A stretch of 32,597 bases of DNA. Origin: Deltaproteobacteria bacterium. GTDB taxonomy: Bacteria > SAR324 > XYD2-FULL-50-16. Location: contig JABHWU010000099.1 of the NCBI GenBank assembly GCA_018657625.1, positions 1-32,597 of the forward strand, read 5' to 3'. Below the pieces are notes generated by a model. It ran no database searches. It had not been told where the DNA came from and saw only the letters and a list, made by a program, of their open reading frames with translations. This document shows, in pieces, positions 25,386 through 32,597 of this stretch (the first letter of the stretch is position 1; the number at the start of each line of letters is the position of its first letter). The translations under genes were made by a program, and so were the position numbers.

Positions 25386-27073
25386 TGGCCAGCTCCTTCA
25401 ATAATGTTTTTAATCTCATCACCAGGAGGAATCATAGGATAAACATGAGCATCTTTATCGAGCACAAATTCTAATAAAATAGGACCTTTTGTTTTCAAAG
25501 CCTTTTTGATCAGCTCCGGTACCTCCTTTTTCTTACTAATTCGAAAACCTGGAATTCCATATGCTTCGGCAACTTTTACAAAATCCGGATTAACATCCAA
25601 AATAGTTCCTGAATGGCGACTGTTCCAAAAGAAATCCTGCCATTGTTTAACCATACCCAAATTACCATTATTAAAAACAACGATAATAATTGGTAAATTA
25701 TAGTTTCTTATGGTTGCCAATTCCTGGATATTCATTTGAAAACCACCATCACCGGAAAAGGAAATAATCCTTCTATTTTTTACCCAGTAGGCAGCTCCAA
25801 TAGAAGCCGGCAAACTATAGCCCATCGTTCCTAATCCACCTGATGAGAGATGACTGCGGGCCTTTTTAAATTTAAAATACAGTGCTACAAACATTTGGTG
25901 TTGTCCGACATCTGTGACAACAACAACTTCACTTTTAGTATATTTTGAAAACTGCCCTATAATATATTCCGGTCGTAATTCGTTTTCTGCCATGGGCTCT
26001 TTATCGTAGTTCTTTAACGGGTGTGCTTTTTGTGTCTTTTTCACTTCATCAACCCATAACTCAGTTTCCAATGGACCCGCCAGTTTATTTAAGCCAATTA
26101 AAAAATCTTTAACGTCCCCTATTATCCCAATATTAGCTTCTTTGATTTTATTGATAACACTGGGATCAATATCGACATGGATAATTTTGGACTGAGCTAA
26201 AAATGTTTCAACTTTGCCAGTAACCCGATCATCAAACCTGGCACCTAATACAATTACCAGATCTGTTCTTGTCATAGCAATATTGGCTGTATACTGACCA
26301 TGCATACCGAGCATACCCAAAGCCAGTTCATGATCTTCCGGGATGCAACCTAACCCCAACAAGGTGGTTGTTACCGGTATATTGCATTTTTCAGCAAACT
26401 CCAGTAATTCTGCACCTGCATTGGTTAAATTCACACCACCACCCGCGTATATAACTGGACGAGAAGCATGCTGAATCATGTCCCAAACTTGATGTAAATC
26501 TTCCGCACTGACTTTTTCCGGCAATACATAACCAGGGATATCAATTTTAGCGGGAATATTGACATCTGTCGTTTGTGTTTGAATATCGACAGGAATATCA
26601 ATTAAAACAGGTCCAGGTCGACCGGTTTGAGCGATATAAAAGGCTTCCTTTAAAATCCGGGGAAGATTAGTAATATCTTTGACTAAATAATTATGTTTGG
26701 TAACCGGTCGGCTAATCCCTAAAACATTGATTTCCTGAAACGCATTAGTACCGATTACTTTTCGCCTTACCTGACCAGTGATTATCACCATAGGTATTGA
26801 ATCCAGGGCCGCTGTAGCAATTCCAGTAATTGTGTTGGTCGCGCCGGGACCGGAGGTTGCAATAACAACCGCCGCTCTACCTGAGACTCTGGCGTACCCA
26901 TCTGCAGCATGGGCGGCTGCCTGTTCATGCCTTACACGAATCATTTCAATTTCCGGATGATTCAAAAACTCATCAAATAGCGGTATAACACATCCACCAG
27001 GATACCCAAATACATATTTTACACCTTCTTCCTTAAGTGCTTGAAGGATAATTTCGGTACCTTTTTTTTCCAT
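25382..27073 (-). CDS. ilvB: Acetolactate synthase large (catalytic) subunit
   Basis: The enzyme condenses two pyruvates, or pyruvate and 2-oxobutyrate, in valine, leucine and isoleucine synthesis, using ThDP, Mg and FAD. The product has 563 residues. The catalytic Glu is E50 in VRHEQAAAHAADGYAR, after the conserved VFGYPGGCVIPLFDE. The ThDP-binding motif is GDGGFQMNIQEL with the closing Asn in VVFNNGNLGM. The FAD-contact region includes GMLGMHGQYTAN. A short ribosome binding site (AGG) precedes the ATG at 27073. It heads a minus-strand series ilvB-ilvH-xseA-proS-accB-accC. In the 286-base upstream gap I saw no branched-chain-rich leader peptide. Confidence 0.96.
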   Translation of the reverse strand: MEKKGTEIILQALKEEGVKYVFGYPGGCVIPLFDEFLNHPEIEMIRVRHEQAAAHAADGYARVSGRAAVVIATSGPGATNTITGIATAALDSIPMVIITGQVRRKVIGTNAFQEINVLGISRPVTKHNYLVKDITNLPRILKEAFYIAQTGRPGPVLIDIPVDIQTQTTDVNIPAKIDIPGYVLPEKVSAEDLHQVWDMIQHASRPVIYAGGGVNLTNAGAELLEFAEKCNIPVTTTLLGLGCIPEDHELALGMLGMHGQYTANIAMTRTDLVIVLGARFDDRVTGKVETFLAQSKIIHVDIDPSVINKIKEANIGIIGDVKDFLIGLNKLAGPLETELWVDEVKKTQKAHPLKNYDKEPMAENELRPEYIIGQFSKYTKSEVVVVTDVGQHQMFVALYFKFKKARSHLSSGGLGTMGYSLPASIGAAYWVKNRRIISFSGDGGFQMNIQELATIRNYNLPIIIVVFNNGNLGMVKQWQDFFWNSRHSGTILDVNPDFVKVAEAYGIPGFRISKKKEVPELIKKALKTKGPILLEFVLDKDAHVYPMIPPGDEIKNIIEGAGQ

Positions 27074-27359
27074 CTGTTTGCCTGTCTTAAAGAATAATCT
27101 CCAATAAGTGCTTAGTTACCAGAGAAAGGGGGGTTAGGGTTGATTCCTATATTAAAAGAAGCCTGGAAATCCATATTCCTATTAAAATAAATAAGTAATT
27201 AAATTAACGTTGTTAGCAAGGTACGTCAATCACTTAGGCGTTGAATCTGAATTTGATCAATGAGGAAAGAAATAAGAGAAAGATTACTAAATATTAAGGA
27301 TCTTTTCACACTAAGAATCGATAAAGGTTATCGTAGGAATTGAAGGGTAAACCGATCAT

Positions 27360-27896
27360 TTAATAAAGATCGTCCATCTGATTCATCCAATTTTTTAAAA
27401 AGATCTGATCTGTTATCGAAAGTCTATATCTTGGTTCAGTAATTAACTCAACCAACATGGGCTTAATCACCAGGTAATAGCTATTTCTATAATCCGAATC
27501 CGTCTTAAGCCTCATATTGTATTCATAACTGCCAATAAACAGCGTTTTCTTAAAGGATTCAGAATCTATTAAGTGACCTTCTGACAAATAAAACAAATCC
27601 AGCTTAGAAACATCTGAATCATAAGAAATATTATAATTACCCTTTTTATCTGCCTTCACGATCTTAGCCGCGATCCGATGTAAATCCCCATCTGAGGTAC
27701 TCATAAAAGTACGAACATATTCCTTAACCAAAATAAAAGTTTCTGATTGGTATGTTGCGGCAGATTCTCTTTCAATTTTTCCAGTAACAGAATGGGTGAC
27801 TATTCCGATATGATAATTAATTTTCCCGGAACACCCAATGGCACCCAACAATAGGCTAATCAAACAAACCCGTTGAAACGTTTTGATCAATTTCAT
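27360..27896 (-). CDS. Predicted lipoprotein of unknown function
   Basis: The frame extends upstream to 28037, overlapping iclR, but the ATG at 27896 begins a lipoprotein signal (KLIKTFQRVCLISLLLGAIGC, lipobox GAIGC with Cys about residue 21), giving 178 residues. After the acylated Cys the mature domain contains alternating strands, and no motif I can name. A Ser/Thr/Tyr-rich stretch (HSVTGKIERESAATYQSETF) is followed by repeated aromatic and charged positions. No strong ribosome binding site is seen. It lies 79 bases after iclR on the same strand. Membership in an IclR-controlled operon is possible, but a palindrome with a T-run in between may separate them. Confidence 0.6.
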   Translation of the reverse strand: MKLIKTFQRVCLISLLLGAIGCSGKINYHIGIVTHSVTGKIERESAATYQSETFILVKEYVRTFMSTSDGDLHRIAAKIVKADKKGNYNISYDSDVSKLDLFYLSEGHLIDSESFKKTLFIGSYEYNMRLKTDSDYRNSYYLVIKPMLVELITEPRYRLSITDQIFLKNWMNQMDDLY

Positions 27897-27915
27897 AATT
27901 AATAAAAAAACCGCA

Positions 27916-27955
27916 GATAAAAGAGGAGGAGGTACCGGTACTGACCTCTCAATCA
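27916..27955 (-). promoter_or_regulatory. Palindrome and T-run between iclR and the lipoprotein gene
   Basis: GTACCGGTAC (27932-27941) is a perfect 10-base palindrome, flanked by AGAGG and CCTCT segments that can extend a stem. On the minus strand it is followed by TTTT and then, after CTGCGG, by seven T (27903-27909). This may be a weak terminator for iclR or a protein-binding palindrome. Neither can be settled from sequence. Confidence 0.35.
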
Positions 27956-27975
27956 CTACCAGCAACCAGATGTTT

Positions 27976-28764
27976 TTAATCGGAATAACCTGAGTAACCA
28001 ATTGCTGTGGAAACTTTCTTGCAGCATTCAACAACATGATTCACATAAAAATCTTTGACTGCATCAGCCGTTAAACGAATAGAAGGACCTGAAATAGAAA
28101 TACTAGCAACAACATCATTATTATAATTGAATATTGGACCGGCAACGCAGACGACGCCCAGATCTTTTTCCTGATTATCAATGGCATATCCAACCTGTTC
28201 AACTTCTTCAAGGGCTTTCCGATACTCACCTTCTGTAAGTATTGTACTATCAGTATATTTTACAAACTCATTACTACTAATTACATTGTCCCGCTCTTCC
28301 TTACCGTAATAAGCTAAAAATACTTTACCTGTTGCAGTGCAAAGTGGAGATAATCGCTCTCCAATTCTTGAAGCAACTCTTAAAGCTCTTTTTGCTTCCC
28401 AGTCTTCAATAAATAAAACCTGATTTTTCTTCATTATGCTAAGATAAACGGTTTCATTAACTTCATTACATAAATCTTCCAGGTTTTTAACAGCTACTTT
28501 AATGAGTCCGGTATGGGCTAAAAAGGCTCTCCCCAATTCCAGGGATTTGATTCCAAGTCGGTAATGCTCATTATTTTTATTTTGTTCGATATACCCTCTA
28601 CTTTCCAGAGTTGCCAGTAATCTGAATATATTATTTTTATGTAGATCCAGATTTTGACTCAACTCAGTAATGCCCAATTCAGCTTTTTTCCCCTCAAATT
28701 GTTCTAAAACGTTTAGAGCATTTTCTACAGCTTGAATGGAATATTTTTCTTTCTCACGTTTCAT
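27976..28764 (-). CDS. IclR-family transcriptional regulator
   Basis: The regulator has 262 residues. The N-terminal winged helix-turn-helix (about 8-75) reads YSIQAVENALNVLEQF, then LGITELSQNLDLHKNNIFRLLATLESRGYIEQ. The C-terminal effector-binding (GAF-like) domain shows LGRAFLAHTGL, the Leu/Cys pocket stretch LSPLCTATGKVFLAY and ASISISGPSIRLTAD. IclR proteins usually repress or activate an adjacent catabolic or metabolic operon and themselves. The natural targets here are its own promoter and perhaps the lipoprotein gene downstream or ilvB beyond it. The effector is unknown. Upstream it has an AT-rich region with a candidate -10, TATAAT, on the minus strand near 28820-28830. Confidence 0.93.
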   Translation of the reverse strand: MKREKEKYSIQAVENALNVLEQFEGKKAELGITELSQNLDLHKNNIFRLLATLESRGYIEQNKNNEHYRLGIKSLELGRAFLAHTGLIKVAVKNLEDLCNEVNETVYLSIMKKNQVLFIEDWEAKRALRVASRIGERLSPLCTATGKVFLAYYGKEERDNVISSNEFVKYTDSTILTEGEYRKALEEVEQVGYAIDNQEKDLGVVCVAGPIFNYNNDVVASISISGPSIRLTADAVKDFYVNHVVECCKKVSTAIGYSGYSD

Positions 28765-28971
28765 ATTAAAATTATAAATAAAAATGGGATTTAAATTTTA
28801 TGTAATGTGTTCTAAATTGAAATATTATATTACTAAAAATTTTTTATGGTGGTTTATTATTTACCAGTATCCCTAAACTGTCAATTTTAGAACTGCTTTT
28901 TATTTTAGCAAATGCTAATTATAACTATTTTCAATAAAGTAAATGGATGATTGGACAAATTAAACCCTTTT

Positions 28972-29008
28972 TAAACAAAAAAGGCTCTAAAAAATCATTT
29001 AGAGCCTT
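28972..29008 (-). terminator. Intrinsic terminator of the cyclophilin gene
   Basis: AAGGCTCTAAA (28981-28991) is exactly complementary to TTTAGAGCCTT (28998-29008) around a six-base loop. On the minus strand the stem is followed directly by six T. It begins 35 bases after the stop of the cyclophilin gene. This is the clearest terminator in the window. Confidence 0.85.
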
Positions 29009-29043
29009 CTGAAAATCATACCAAATATTAAATAATGTTTGCG

Positions 29044-29547
29044 TTAACCTAATACAGCATTCCAGGCGTCAACCATTTCTTTATTTGCTTCCAGAACAGC
29101 ATTATAGTCACCTTCCAAAGTTGCTTTATTAATTTTATCACCCTGAACGATTGAATTAACAACTGCCATATCCTGATCATCAACAACGCCACCAAATACA
29201 GAATGGTTGTTATCTAACCAGGGTGTCGGTAAATGCGTAATAAAAAATTGACTGCCATTAGTGCCAGGTCCGGAATTCGCCATTGAAAAAACACCACCTT
29301 TGTCGTGTTTCAACTCAGATACAAATTCATCTTTAAATTTATATCCCGGACCACCTGTACCTGTTCCCTGTGGGCAACCACCCTGAACCATAAAATCAGC
29401 AATAACCCTGTGAAAATTTAAACCATCATAAAAACCCCAGCTTACTAAATTGATCATATTGGCACAAGTAATTGGCGTTTGTTCTGTGAATAACTTCAAC
29501 CGAATATTTCCTTTTGTTGTCTCGAATGTTACAATTACATCACTCAT
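29044..29547 (-). CDS. ppiB: Peptidyl-prolyl cis-trans isomerase, cyclophilin type
   Basis: The cytoplasmic proline isomerase has 167 residues, no signal peptide and the core of PpiB: TTKGNIRLKLFTEQTP, NFHRVIADFMVQGGCPQGTGTG, FSMANSGPGTNGSQFFIT and WLDNNHSVFGGV. The catalytic Arg (HRVI) and the ligand-binding Gln/Phe residues are present. The last 30 residues extend slightly past the usual end of the fold. It stands alone on the minus strand with its own terminator. The ATG at 29547 has only a weak ribosome binding site. Confidence 0.93.
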   Translation of the reverse strand: MSDVIVTFETTKGNIRLKLFTEQTPITCANMINLVSWGFYDGLNFHRVIADFMVQGGCPQGTGTGGPGYKFKDEFVSELKHDKGGVFSMANSGPGTNGSQFFITHLPTPWLDNNHSVFGGVVDDQDMAVVNSIVQGDKINKATLEGDYNAVLEANKEMVDAWNAVLG

Positions 29548-29897
29548 AGTATTGTCTCTGTTTTTGGGTATTAAAACTTAATATTTATCATTTAACTGTA
29601 GAAAATATAAATCTATTTCACTGAAAACCTCAGTAAACTTCTACTGATATAAAACAATTCATTGTTTGTCATCTGAAAATTAGAAATAAAAAATCACCGA
29701 CCTTGATGAATCAGTTATTGTTTAATATCAGAATTTTATATGGATAAATTATTGTTATATTATGGATAATCTATAATTATGCCGGGAAGGATACTTAACA
29801 CGCTAAATCAAAAGACTCTTTTCCGGGATTTATCAATTTCATATCCTGAAAGGGTTGAAACTGATCTTAATCAAGACTATTTTAGTCTTATTAAAGG
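29548..29897. other. Intergenic region with one doubtful small frame
   Basis: This AT-rich region lies between the cyclophilin start and the toxin stop. A 40-codon plus-strand frame (ATG 29779 to stop 29901) begins MPGRILNTLNQKTLFRDL. It has no clear ribosome binding site and resembles no family I know, so I do not call it a gene. An ACTGA/TCAGT small stem is also visible near 29620. I see no other feature. Confidence 0.5.
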
Positions 29898-30239
29898 TTA
29901 ATATGATACTGACAATTTCAAGTGAATCATTATGGCTAAATCTATCTTTTTTACCTCAGACTCATCAAAATTTCCGATCCGTTTTACCAGGCGCTTTCGA
30001 TCAAGCGTTCTTATTTGATCTGCTTTAATCTTGGAGTTTTTCGGAAGACTACCGGTTCCTTTTTCTACAAATACTTCAAACGGATAAATTTTTTTTAAAT
30101 TTTGAGATGTGATTGGTAGTATAGTGATGGTTCCTGTGTATTGATTATTGTTATCGTTTGAGACCACTACCACTGGACAGGTTTTTGAAATCTCGTGTCC
30201 AAGCGCCGCTACATAAATCTCTCCTCTTTTAATACTCAT
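29898..30239 (-). CDS. MazF/PemK-type toxin (endoribonuclease)
   Basis: The protein has 113 residues and begins IKRGEIYVAALG, the typical MazF start, followed by CPVVVVSNDNNN and ITILPITSQ. These make the conserved Arg/Ser active-site and dimer region. MazF-type toxins cut mRNA at short sequences and are held inactive by their antitoxin. The gene starts 11 bases inside the upstream small gene for the ribbon-helix-helix antitoxin. The order antitoxin-toxin and the overlap are standard for type II systems. There is no sign of truncation. Confidence 0.9.
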   Translation of the reverse strand: MSIKRGEIYVAALGHEISKTCPVVVVSNDNNNQYTGTITILPITSQNLKKIYPFEVFVEKGTGSLPKNSKIKADQIRTLDRKRLVKRIGNFDESEVKKIDLAIMIHLKLSVSY

Positions 30240-30477
30240 CCCACCCTTCTATATCCACAATTTCAAAATCAGAATTTATTTCCATATTTTCCTTATTCCT
30301 TGCTTGATAGCCTTCAACTAGTAGTTCCTCAAGCTTTTCCTTTTTTTGCTTCTCAATTCGTTCTTGAATCGCCTTCGCGATAAACTGACTCCTTTTTCTA
30401 GGAGCAGTGATTTTTTCCATCGCCACAACGATACTTTTTGGAAGAGTTATATTTAATCGTATGGATTTTGATTCCAT
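30229..30477 (-). CDS. Ribbon-helix-helix antitoxin of a MazF-type pair
   Basis: The protein has 82 residues from ATG 30477. A second ATG three bases upstream (30480) is also possible. AAAGGTG lies upstream at a distance that fits 30477 best. The long open frame continues to 30546, but that part is an AT-rich upstream region. The N-terminal strand (SIRLNITLPKSIVVAMEKI) and following helices (RKRSQFIAKAIQERI) form a ribbon-helix-helix DNA-binding domain, and the acidic C-terminal tail (EINSDFEIVDIEGWDEY) is what usually wraps the toxin. It should repress its own promoter through the palindrome at 30500-30516. Confidence 0.88.
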   Translation of the reverse strand: MESKSIRLNITLPKSIVVAMEKITAPRKRSQFIAKAIQERIEKQKKEKLEELLVEGYQARNKENMEINSDFEIVDIEGWDEY

Positions 30478-30496
30478 CATACACCTTTTAGTAAGT

Positions 30497-30516
30497 ATTA
30501 TATTAATTATTAATAT
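30497..30516 (-). promoter_or_regulatory. Operator and -10 box of the toxin-antitoxin operon
   Basis: ATATTAAT-T-ATTAATAT (30500-30516) is a perfect 8+1+8 palindrome. It overlaps a minus-strand TATAAT (30502-30497) that stands about 17 bases from the antitoxin start. TGTAT-AAAC-ATACA at 30516-30529 is an adjoining smaller inverted repeat. This placement fits autorepression by the antitoxin-toxin complex. Confidence 0.6.
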
Positions 30517-30549
30517 GTATAAACATACAATATAGACCTTATTCAATCA

Positions 30550-30563
30550 ACACATAATTGTGT
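30550..30563. promoter_or_regulatory. Inverted repeat ACACA-TAAT-TGTGT
   Basis: This exact 5+4+5 inverted repeat lies between the antitoxin promoter and the HisHF gene. It could serve either transcription unit as an operator. It has no match to the palindrome at 30500. Confidence 0.3.
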
Positions 30564-30699
30564 GTAATAGATTTACCAACTGTGCCTAAGGAAAAATACT
30601 AAAACCGTTGCTAGAATCTCTGCAATCAAGCTATATTTTTCGCCTTAAGTCATTAAATAAATTTAAGATTATAAAACCAATTCAGAAAAAGGAAAACAA

Positions 30700-32268
30700 A
30701 TGATTACGGTATTGGATTACGGGGCAGGAAATGTCAGAAGCGTGATAAATGCTATTGAAACATTAGGTTACGATGTGAAAGTGGTATCCCAGGCTCAAGA
30801 TATCGAATCTGCTGAAAAGCTGGTTTTCCCTGGAGTTGGTAGTTTTGGCAGCATGATGCGAATTCTAAATGAAAAAAAGCTGGTTGAACCCTTAAGGAAA
30901 TATCTATTAGCGAATCGATCATTTTTAGGTATCTGTTTAGGTATGCAGGCATTGTTTGGCAAAAGTGAAGAAAGTCCAAATATTGAAGGATTGGGTATCT
31001 TTCCAGGACAATCCAGAAGATTTCAAATTCAATCAGCGGTACCTCATATTGGCTGGAATGGCATTCATATCAAACAAAAATCTTCTTTATTTAACGGTTT
31101 ATCCGGTGAAGAAAATGTATATTTTGTCCATTCTTTCTATGTTGATGCAGAGGATGCATCAGTAACTTTAACCAGTACCGATTATGACATTGAATTCGTT
31201 AGCGCTGTTCAAAAAGGCAATGTTATGGGAACCCAGTTTCATCCGGAAAAAAGTGGAAAGGTCGGATTAAAAATTCTGAAAAATTTCCTGTCAGATGCTC
31301 TTCCTGCAGAAATGGCAACTCGATCCATCAAAACGGAACTTACTAAACGGATTATTGCCTGCCTTGATGTCCGGGCCAATGATCATGGTGATCTGATTGT
31401 TACCAAAGGAGATCAGTATGATGTTCGTGAGGAAGGGGATGTCCGAAATATGGGAAAACCTGTGGAACTGGCGCAGCAATATTATGAAGATGGCGCCGAT
31501 GAGATCACGTTTTTAAATATCACCGGGTTTAGAGATTTTCCACTGGAAGATATGCCCATGATTGAGGTTTTAAAGCAGACATCTAAAAACGTTTTTGTTC
31601 CCCTGACCATTGGCGGAGGCATTCGTGATTTCACTGATAAGGATGGCAAACATTATACAGCTTTGGATGTCGCATCGGAATATTTCAGGTCTGGTGCCGA
31701 CAAAATCTCCATTGGCAGTGACGCGGTAACAATTGCCGAGGAATATATCAAAACAGGACAAAAAACCGGAGAAAGTGCCCTTGAAAAAATCTCTGAGGTT
31801 TATGGTAACCAGGCAGTCGTTATCTCAGTTGATCCCAGAAGAGTATATGTGAAAACTGAAAATGAGGTTCCTCATCATGTTTTACCAACTGAAAATAAAG
31901 GACCTAATGGTGAAACTTATTGCTGGTATCAATGTACGATCAAAGGTGGCCGGGAAGGGCGGGACCTGGATGCAATAGCATTGGCCAAAGCATGTGAAGC
32001 ACTGGGTGCCGGCGAGATTTTACTGAATTGTATCGATAAAGATGGTACTAATTCCGGATTTGATCTCGAATTAATCAATGCTGTCAGAAATGCCGTGTCC
32101 ATCCCGGTTATCGCTTCCAGTGGCGCTGGAAAGGTGGAACATTTTTCCGAAGTATTCGCAAAAACCAACGCTGAATCTGCCCTGGCTGCCGGTATTTTCC
32201 ACCGCAAAGAAGTGCCGATTCAGGATGTAAAAGAACACTTAAAAGGAAAAGTACCTGTCCGACCTTAA
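30700..32268 (+). CDS. hisHF: Bifunctional imidazole glycerol phosphate synthase, fused HisH-HisF of eukaryotic HIS7 type
   Basis: The enzyme takes ammonia from glutamine and inserts it into PRFAR, giving imidazole glycerol phosphate for histidine and AICAR for purines. In most bacteria this is two proteins. Here it is one of 522 residues. Residues 1-200 are the HisH class I amidotransferase: PGVGSFG, ICLGMQ with C79, FHPEKSG with H181 and E183. Residues about 215-522 are the HisF barrel with IIACLDV (D223), TIGGGIRDF, VDPRRVY (D378) and NCIDKDGTNSG. The barrel carries insertions seen in eukaryotic HIS7 (around TDKDGKHYTALDVASEYFRSG and 385-410 with CWYQCTIKGGREGRD) and not in ordinary bacterial HisF. 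AAGGA precedes the ATG at 30700. No other his gene lies in the window, and a toxin-antitoxin pair and a HepT relic flank it. Confidence 0.93.
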   Translation: MITVLDYGAGNVRSVINAIETLGYDVKVVSQAQDIESAEKLVFPGVGSFGSMMRILNEKKLVEPLRKYLLANRSFLGICLGMQALFGKSEESPNIEGLGIFPGQSRRFQIQSAVPHIGWNGIHIKQKSSLFNGLSGEENVYFVHSFYVDAEDASVTLTSTDYDIEFVSAVQKGNVMGTQFHPEKSGKVGLKILKNFLSDALPAEMATRSIKTELTKRIIACLDVRANDHGDLIVTKGDQYDVREEGDVRNMGKPVELAQQYYEDGADEITFLNITGFRDFPLEDMPMIEVLKQTSKNVFVPLTIGGGIRDFTDKDGKHYTALDVASEYFRSGADKISIGSDAVTIAEEYIKTGQKTGESALEKISEVYGNQAVVISVDPRRVYVKTENEVPHHVLPTENKGPNGETYCWYQCTIKGGREGRDLDAIALAKACEALGAGEILLNCIDKDGTNSGFDLELINAVRNAVSIPVIASSGAGKVEHFSEVFAKTNAESALAAGIFHRKEVPIQDVKEHLKGKVPVRP

Positions 32269-32314
32269 TTCCCTTCTGCTAATTGACTTGGACAGTGATG
32301 TGTATATAATCTAA

Positions 32315-32464
32315 TTATTAACAATCAAAAACATCAAAGCCAAGAATACAGAATGTCACGACATAATTGAAGACGATGTCTTTAAAAACTTATCAGAAGC
32401 CATCGGATTTCGAAATTCCATGATCCATGATTATATGAATTTTAATGATGATGTTCTTAACTGA
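32315..32464 (+). pseudogene. HepT-like (HEPN/DUF86) toxin remnant
   Basis: The frame 32315-32464 encodes a 49-residue fragment closed by TGA and bounded upstream by TAA at 32312-32314, with no start codon. It contains LSEAIGFRNSMIHDYMNFND, with the R-x4-H-x-Y motif (R, then H-D-Y) characteristic of HepT RNases of HepT-MntA systems. From memory, complete HepT has about 130-145 residues, and its partner MntA nucleotidyltransferase would lie upstream. Neither the N-terminal part nor MntA is present. This is therefore a relic, by motif evidence only. Confidence 0.6.
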
Positions 32465-32597
32465 AGTTTCCTGATTATTTTTATTGTTCAGACGATACTT
32501 CCATTAAGCAACCATACGCAATAGCATCCTTACAAAAGAATTTTGTGGCCTTTGCGTTGGTACAGGGCAAATCGATTGAAAATGTGGGGCGAGTGCC
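32465..32597. other. Window end with frames open on both strands
   Basis: A minus-strand frame is open from the window edge to a stop at 32481-32483 (38 residues, ending CLMEVSSEQ), and a plus-strand frame is open from 32461 to the edge (about 45 residues, including KNFVAFALVQGKSIENVGRV). Only one can be real, and neither resembles a family I can name. The plus frame has no start codon. A partial gene on one strand is likely, but cannot be assigned. Confidence 0.25.

Noticed and set aside
27074..27359. Possible attenuator leader before ilvB
   Set aside because: A short minus-strand frame (MDFQASFNIG...) is not rich in branched-chain codons and has no paired stems with a T-tract.
29779..29901. 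40-codon plus-strand frame before the toxin end
   Set aside because: No ribosome binding site, no known family, and it overlaps the toxin stop.
1..32597. CRISPR arrays, rRNA, tRNA, phage genes
   Set aside because: No regularly spaced repeats, no rRNA-like stretches, no cloverleaf candidates and no phage structural genes were seen by eye. Programs such as tRNAscan-SE would be needed to be certain for tRNA.

Overview
The window is about 32.6 kb of AT-rich DNA from a Gram-negative bacterium. Signs of an outer membrane are a beta-barrel-like protein ending in Phe, a lipoprotein, a periplasmic amino-acid binding protein and a lytic transglycosylase. TrmFO (folate-dependent tRNA U54 methylation), an archaeal/eukaryotic-type prolyl-tRNA synthetase and a one-piece HisH-HisF protein argue against an ordinary gammaproteobacterium. 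A deltaproteobacterium-like or SAR324-like lineage is my guess, held with low confidence.

Layout, left to right. (1) 1-1.5 kb: a long imperfect inverted repeat, a histidine-phosphatase family gene and a decayed amidohydrolase remnant. (2) 1.5-5.1 kb: a tight operon of a secreted VWA protein, a sensor histidine kinase and an OmpR/PhoB-type regulator, then a lytic transglycosylase that converges on trmFO over a shared hairpin terminator. (3) 7.6-8.6 kb: a Lys-rich protein of unknown function abutting a 5'-truncated ytoQ fragment. (4) 9.0-14.6 kb: four overlapping genes for a transglutaminase-like/7TM membrane protein, a RimK-like ATP-grasp ligase, a membrane-anchored TPR protein and a predicted outer-membrane beta-barrel. 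This is the best candidate for an under-described system. (5) 15.2-20 kb: a complete branched-chain amino-acid type ABC transporter (livK-H-M-G-F order) closed by a terminator. (6) 20-27.1 kb, minus strand: ilvB-ilvH-xseA-proS-accB-accC. (7) 27.4-29.5 kb, minus strand: a lipoprotein, an IclR regulator and a cyclophilin with a clear terminator. (8) 29.9-32.6 kb: a MazF-type toxin with its antitoxin, an isolated eukaryote-like HisHF gene and a HepT-like toxin remnant, which looks like an accessory region.

How the genes may work together. Regions 5 and 6 together cover uptake of branched-chain amino acids, the first step of their synthesis, and fatty-acid initiation. Region 4 has one gene for each step of a hypothetical envelope pathway: cytoplasmic peptide-bond ligation, inner-membrane processing, a periplasmic TPR scaffold and an outer-membrane pore. 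Region 2 looks like an envelope-sensing operon. Several genes have start codons that differ from the longest open frame, and I chose them by ribosome binding site and signal peptide. I saw no rRNA, tRNA, CRISPR array or complete insertion sequence.
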